A stretch of DNA of 64,000 nt from Deltaproteobacteria bacterium (GTDB taxonomy: Bacteria; Myxococcota; UBA727; VGSZ01), in contig JACOUT010000003.1 of NCBI GenBank assembly GCA_016177705.1, positions 124,001 through 188,000 on the forward strand, in the 5' to 3' direction. The notes under the pieces were generated by a model. It did no database searches, was not told the origin of the DNA, and was given only the letters and a program-made list of their open reading frames with translations. Of this stretch, positions 60,338-64,000 are shown piece by piece (position 1 is the stretch's first letter; every line of letters starts with the position of its first letter). The position numbers and the translations under genes were made by a program.

Positions 60338-61807
60338 ATGCGAGCTCTGTGGGTGATCTTGACGTTCGTCGTCGCGGCGCAGCCGGTGCTGGCGCAGAAC
60401 GCGCGCGCGCTGCGCGCCGCCGCGGAGCGCGCGCTCAACAAGGAGCGCTTCTGCGACGCGGCCTTCCTGTACGCCAAGCTCGACGACCAGGAGCCAGGCG
60501 GCGACGCGCTCGCGCTCGCGGGCGAGGCCGCCGAGCGCAGCAACGACCGCGCACGCGCGGTGGCCTTCTACAAGAGCTTCATCGGCAAGGCGCCCAAGCA
60601 CCCGCGCGTCCGCGCCGCCGAGCGCTCCATCGCCGCGCTCGAGAAACTGATGTCTGCGAGCGGCAACGGCCAGGTGTGCGGCGCGGCGCCGCCACCCGAG
60701 TGCGGCAACGGGCTCGTCGAGGGCGCTGAGTCGTGCGACGACGGCAACACCACCGACGGCGACAAGTGCTCGCGCACCTGCGGCGGCGGCGGCTACACGG
60801 CCGCGCCCACGCCGTTGCCGGTGCCCACGGCGGTGCCCGTGCCGGTGCCGCTGCCTGCGCCGCCGCCGCCCGCGCCGGTGGTGGCGGCGCCGGCCCCCGC
60901 CCCCGTGGTGGCGCCGCCACCGCCACCGCCGAAGGCGACGCCCACGCCGGCGCCAGCACCGACGCCCGCGCCGACACCAGCGCCGGTGCCCGCTGATGGC
61001 GAGCTGTGCACGCTGATCAAGGCGGTCAAGGTCTTCTCCAAGGGCGAGTGGAAGACGCTCGACTTCGGCTCGACCGTGACCATCAAGTCGAAGGGCGCCG
61101 AGTTCACCAAAGTGGAGACCGCCGGCGGCGAGGCCAAGGTCGCAACGGCGTCGCTCGAGGGCGCGTGTGCCAAGGAGGGCGGCGCGGTCAAGCCCGAGCC
61201 GGCGCCGGCGAGCAAGCCCGAGCCGCTCGCGTTCGACGACCCAGAAACCGGCGGCACCGACGGCGCCACCGAGACGACCGAGCCGGCGCCAGCGCCCGCC
61301 GTCACCGAGGAAGACCCCGACCTCAAGGCCGAGCACGACAAGGAGATCGAAACCAAGCGCATCGAGCCGCTCGCCGACGAGCGCAAGCCGGCGAGCGAAG
61401 CGCCCGAGGTGGAGGAGGGCGGCGGCGGCGGCATCGGCGGCTGGCTCACCATGGGCGCGGGCGCGGCCATCCTGGCCGGCGGCGCCACGGTCGCCGTCTG
61501 GGGCTTCCTGCCCTACCTCGACAATCGCGGTCAGTGCGGCGCGAGCCCGGTGTCGATGAACGGCTGCCCGGCGCTCGACAACCTCGCCGGCGACTACACG
61601 CGAGCCGACAACGACGAGGATCGCGCCGCCGCGGCCGACGACGCCGACCGCTTGAAGACGCGCATCGACAACGCCGCCCAGCAGTGGGACTCGCAGGGCC
61701 GCTGGCTGCTCACCGGCGGCGCGGTGGCGGCGGGCCTGGGCCTCGGCGTTGCGGTCACCGGCCTGATCATCGCGCTCGCGAGCGGCGGCGAAGAGGAGGA
61801 GCAGTGA
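60338..61807 (+). CDS. Exported membrane-anchored protein with Cys-rich repeat and Pro linker
   Basis: A 489-residue protein. After a signal peptide (1-19, QPVLAQ) come TPR-like helices (about 22-110) and a Myxococcus-type cysteine-rich repeat (ECGNGLVEGAESCDDGNTTD and CSRTC, about 127-150). Next are a Pro/Ala linker, an SH3-like beta segment (LIKAVKVFSKGEWKTLDFGS), an acidic linker and two hydrophobic segments near the end (about 376-400 and 460-485). The ATG at 60338 is preferred. It shares the direction and spacing of the cyclase-CHAT operon. Confidence 0.75.
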   Translation: MRALWVILTFVVAAQPVLAQNARALRAAAERALNKERFCDAAFLYAKLDDQEPGGDALALAGEAAERSNDRARAVAFYKSFIGKAPKHPRVRAAERSIAALEKLMSASGNGQVCGAAPPPECGNGLVEGAESCDDGNTTDGDKCSRTCGGGGYTAAPTPLPVPTAVPVPVPLPAPPPPAPVVAAPAPAPVVAPPPPPPKATPTPAPAPTPAPTPAPVPADGELCTLIKAVKVFSKGEWKTLDFGSTVTIKSKGAEFTKVETAGGEAKVATASLEGACAKEGGAVKPEPAPASKPEPLAFDDPETGGTDGATETTEPAPAPAVTEEDPDLKAEHDKEIETKRIEPLADERKPASEAPEVEEGGGGGIGGWLTMGAGAAILAGGATVAVWGFLPYLDNRGQCGASPVSMNGCPALDNLAGDYTRADNDEDRAAAADDADRLKTRIDNAAQQWDSQGRWLLTGGAVAAGLGLGVAVTGLIIALASGGEEEEQ

Positions 61808-62163
61808 TGAGCGTCCGTCAACTGCTGCTACTCGGGCTCGTGATCGCCGCCGCTGCGTGCCCCTTGCAGCGGGTCTCCGGCAGCGTCGGCGACGCGTGTC
61901 ACGACACCAGCGACTGCGACGATGACGCGCTCGCGTGCGTCTCGGCCGACCCCGACGATGCCGCAGCCGGCGATGTCTGTATGCCACCGCCCGACGGCTG
62001 GATCTGCTCGGGGCACTTCTACAAAGACATCGACACGATGTGCGACTGCGGCTGCGGCATCATCGACGTCGATTGCGCCGGCAACGCGAGCGCGGCGGCT
62101 TGCGACGAGAACAACTGCGAGAGCGGCGATCCGCTGCCGACCAACAACGCCGACTGCGGTTGA
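61807..62163 (+). CDS. Small Cys-rich lipoprotein
   Basis: A 118-residue protein with lipoprotein signal (AAAC, C18). The mature part contains about twelve cysteines (HDTSDCDDD, CVSADP, CDCGCG, CDENNC) and acidic residues, resembling small extracellular metal-binding or structural domains. TGATG overlap with the previous stop shows it belongs to the same operon. Confidence 0.7.
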   Translation: MSVRQLLLLGLVIAAAACPLQRVSGSVGDACHDTSDCDDDALACVSADPDDAAAGDVCMPPPDGWICSGHFYKDIDTMCDCGCGIIDVDCAGNASAAACDENNCESGDPLPTNNADCG

Positions 62164-62169
62164 GGCGCG

Positions 62170-62904
62170 TCATGCGCGCTTGCGCACGGTGCGTTGCTCG
62201 ATGACGTTGTTGAAGGCGCGTCCCTGGAAGATGCGCTTGACGAACACGCCCGGCAGATGGACGTCGTCGGGGTCGATGGCGCCACGTTCCACGATCTGCT
62301 CGGCCTCGACGACGGTGACGCGCGCGGCCATCGCCATCAGCGGCGAGAAGTTCTTGCTGGTCCGATAGAAGCGCAGGTTGCCGAAGGTGTCGGCCACCTT
62401 GGCGCGGATGCAGGCGAAGTCGGCCGTCAGCCCGGTCTCGAGGATCATGCGGCGCTCGATCGGCGTGCCCTCGGGACCCGGCACCGAGAACGTGCGCTCG
62501 TCCTTGCCCTCGGCGATGACGGTGCCGACCGCCGTCGGCGTGAAGAAGCCGCCGATGCCCGCGCCGCCGGCGCGGATGCGCTCAGCGAAGGTGCCCTGCG
62601 GCGACAGCTCGACCTCAACCTCGCCCTTGAGCATCAGCGCCTCGAGGTCGGGGTTGCCGCCGACGAAGGAGCCGATGAACTTCTTCACCTGCCGCTGCTG
62701 CAGCAACACCGCGAGCCCCTGGCGTTGATTGCCGCAGTTGTTGGAGATGATGGTGAAGCCCTGCTTGCCACTCTTGGCGACAGCGGCGATGCACGCCTCG
62801 GCGTTGCCCGACAAGCCGAAGCCGCCGAACATGAGGCGCGCGCCGTCGCGTAGGTCGGCGAGCGCGGCGGCGGCGTCGGGGTAGATCTTGGAGCGCGCGG
62901 GCAT
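62170..62904 (-). CDS. CoA-transferase subunit A (3-oxoacid CoA-transferase type), no adjacent subunit B
   Basis: A 244-residue family I CoA-transferase A subunit: GGFGLSGNAEACI, SNNCGNQRQGLAVLLQQRQVKKFIGSFVGGN, ELSPQGTFAERIRAGGAGIGGFFTPTAVGT and RRMILETGLTADFACIRA. In these heteromers subunit B carries the catalytic Glu and is normally encoded directly after A. Here both neighbours are on the other strand and unrelated, so A is orphaned. AAGG lies before the ATG. Confidence 0.88.
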   Translation of the reverse strand: MPARSKIYPDAAAALADLRDGARLMFGGFGLSGNAEACIAAVAKSGKQGFTIISNNCGNQRQGLAVLLQQRQVKKFIGSFVGGNPDLEALMLKGEVEVELSPQGTFAERIRAGGAGIGGFFTPTAVGTVIAEGKDERTFSVPGPEGTPIERRMILETGLTADFACIRAKVADTFGNLRFYRTSKNFSPLMAMAARVTVVEAEQIVERGAIDPDDVHLPGVFVKRIFQGRAFNNVIEQRTVRKRA

Positions 62905-62914
62905 GCCTTCCCGC

Positions 62915-62920
62915 TACCAT
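62915..62920 (+). promoter_or_regulatory. -10-like hexamer for a leaderless transcript starting at GTG
   Basis: TACCAT ends six bases before the GTG at 62927, the only in-frame start that gives a signal peptide. No Shine-Dalgarno site is present. Confidence 0.4.
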
Positions 62921-62926
62921 CACCGG

Positions 62927-64000
62927 GTGCGGCGCGGAAGCTCGTGCCTTGCCTTGACGCTCGCGCTTGCGGCGCCCGCTGCGGCGCATACGGGCGTGCT
63001 CGGCGCACGCGCTCCTTTCCTCGAGGGTGGCCTGTTGGTGGGCGGCTCGACCACCTGGGGCCTGGTGCTCGCCGACGACGGCACGTTCTTTCGCGTGTGC
63101 GACGAGGCGCCCGCCATGGCCGCCAACTTCCACCTACGCGTTGGTGCGCGCGTGCTGGTGGGCGGCAGCCCTGGCTTGCTCGCCACCGACGACCGGGGTT
63201 GCAGCTACCAGCCGCGCGGCCTGGCCGGGGCCACCGACGCCACCGCCGCGGTGGCGGCCGGTGGGCGCGTCTACGTCGCCACCGGGCGGGCGGGCTATCC
63301 GAACGCGGTGTTCGCGAGCGACGACGGCGGGCTCACGTTCCAGGCGACGGCGCTGTCGGGCACGGCGAGCCCGCTGTGGGAGCTCGTCGCCGCGCCCGAC
63401 GGCAGCGTGCTGGTGGTCTCGGGTGATGACCTCGATCTCGAGCAGCCGCTGTTGCTCGGCTCGGTCGACCAGGGGGCGCACTGGAGCACCGGCACGCTCG
63501 AGCTGTCGAGCTACGTGCGCGTGCGCGCGCTGTCGGTGAGCGCCGCCGGCGACGAGGTGCTGGTGGCGGCCGAGCGAGGAGACGAGAGCGCGTGGCTGGT
63601 GTCGCTCGATGCCACGCTCTCCCCCTTGGAGACCGTGGCCGCGCCGCGCGCGCTCACGCACGCCGTGCGCAAGGGTGAGGCGCTGTTCGCGGTGGCCGAC
63701 ACCGAGGAGCTGTTGGCGTGGCCGGCCGGCGGCGGCGCCTTCGCCGCGAGCGGCGTGCAGGTGAAGTGCCTGTTCCTCGTCGACGACACGCTGTGGGCCT
63801 GCGGCTCGACCACCGGCCCGCTCGCGGGCGTGCACTTCGCCACCTCGAGCGACGGCCAGACGTGGACCTCGGTGCTCCATGACGTCGACATTCGCGAGCG
63901 CACCTGCCCCGACGGCACCGCCGGCCACGACGCCTGCGTGCGTTACCAGGACGCGGGGCCTGCGGTGGACGCGGGTGACGACGCGGGCGCGGCCGATGCC
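62927..64000 (+). CDS. Exported repeat protein, truncated at the window end
   Basis: The first 358 residues of a gene that runs off the right edge. A signal peptide (about 1-20, LAAPAAAH) is followed by repeated beta motifs with Gly and Trp (LVGGSPGLLATDDRG, VFASDDGGLTFQA, FATSSDGQTW), the pattern of BNR/sortilin-like propellers. The visible end (CPDGTAGHDACVRYQDAGPAVDAGDDAG) has the acidic low-complexity look that often precedes a myxosortase tail. Start GTG 62927. Confidence 0.7.
   Translation, partial: MRRGSSCLALTLALAAPAAAHTGVLGARAPFLEGGLLVGGSTTWGLVLADDGTFFRVCDEAPAMAANFHLRVGARVLVGGSPGLLATDDRGCSYQPRGLAGATDATAAVAAGGRVYVATGRAGYPNAVFASDDGGLTFQATALSGTASPLWELVAAPDGSVLVVSGDDLDLEQPLLLGSVDQGAHWSTGTLELSSYVRVRALSVSAAGDEVLVAAERGDESAWLVSLDATLSPLETVAAPRALTHAVRKGEALFAVADTEELLAWPAGGGAFAASGVQVKCLFLVDDTLWACGSTTGPLAGVHFATSSDGQTWTSVLHDVDIRERTCPDGTAGHDACVRYQDAGPAVDAGDDAGAADA

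Noticed and set aside
59624..61987. A 787-residue minus-strand open frame
   Set aside because: Shadow of the TPR and Cys-repeat genes; no domains and many runs of Arg, Val and Gly.

Overview
The window is very GC-rich (most third codon positions are G or C) and looks like a Myxococcota-type (former deltaproteobacterial) chromosome. Pointers are a glycine-rich, myxosortase-like C-terminal tail on a secreted protein, a Myxococcus-type cysteine-rich repeat, a MopE-like metal-binding motif, PilZ domains of the myxobacterial kind, EG-repeat linkers, and an unusual number of lipoproteins with long extracellular regions. The species cannot be named from the sequence alone.

Layout. Positions 1-4784 are the integrase end of a genomic island: a 5'-truncated JAB-E1 (ubiquitin-pathway-like) fusion, a convergent HigBA-type toxin-antitoxin pair, an excisionase-like frame and a tyrosine recombinase that stops 25 nt short of tRNA-Ala(TGC), the probable attachment site. 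Positions 4785-19567 are core and conserved genes: an SRPBCC protein, a MopE-like lipoprotein, RibA, FmdB, a very long PilZ protein, YacG, an ErpA/IscA-type Fe-S protein, ribosomal bTHX, two tandem MuiA-like proteins, a radical SAM protein and a TSUP permease with its DUF1634 partner. Positions 19593-25277 hold a Ca-binding-repeat lipoprotein, an ECF sigma factor with its coupled membrane partner, a DODA-type dioxygenase and hypotheticals.

Positions 25571-37982 carry the rplU-rpmA-obg operon, methylmalonyl-CoA epimerase with a TetR regulator, serS, a histone-H1-like/alpha-solenoid protein, an ABC-2 exporter operon, a nitrilase-fold amidase and a PilZ/coiled-coil protein. Positions 38123-44297 are a cell-surface cluster: a phosphodiester glycosidase with an EG linker and sorting tail, two paralogous lipoproteins built from Cys-bracketed carboxypeptidase-regulatory-like modules (one ending in VWA, the other in an amidotransferase-like fold), and a beta-helix-type lipoprotein.

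Positions 45231-56350 mix a Tat-exported amidohydrolase, an SLC13 carrier, methyltransferases, tRNA-Leu(TAA) and a coupled DUF4846-Tam-cardiolipin synthase cluster. The most unusual locus is 56397-62163: one protein joins a class III nucleotide cyclase, a CHAT caspase-like protease, a membrane segment and a FlgO/CsgG-like domain. It is translationally coupled to an exported FlgO/CsgG-TPR protein and followed by two further envelope proteins. The window ends with an orphan CoA-transferase subunit A and a truncated exported repeat protein. About a dozen genes start 5-8 nt after a TANNNT-like hexamer with no obvious Shine-Dalgarno site, which suggests frequent leaderless transcripts.
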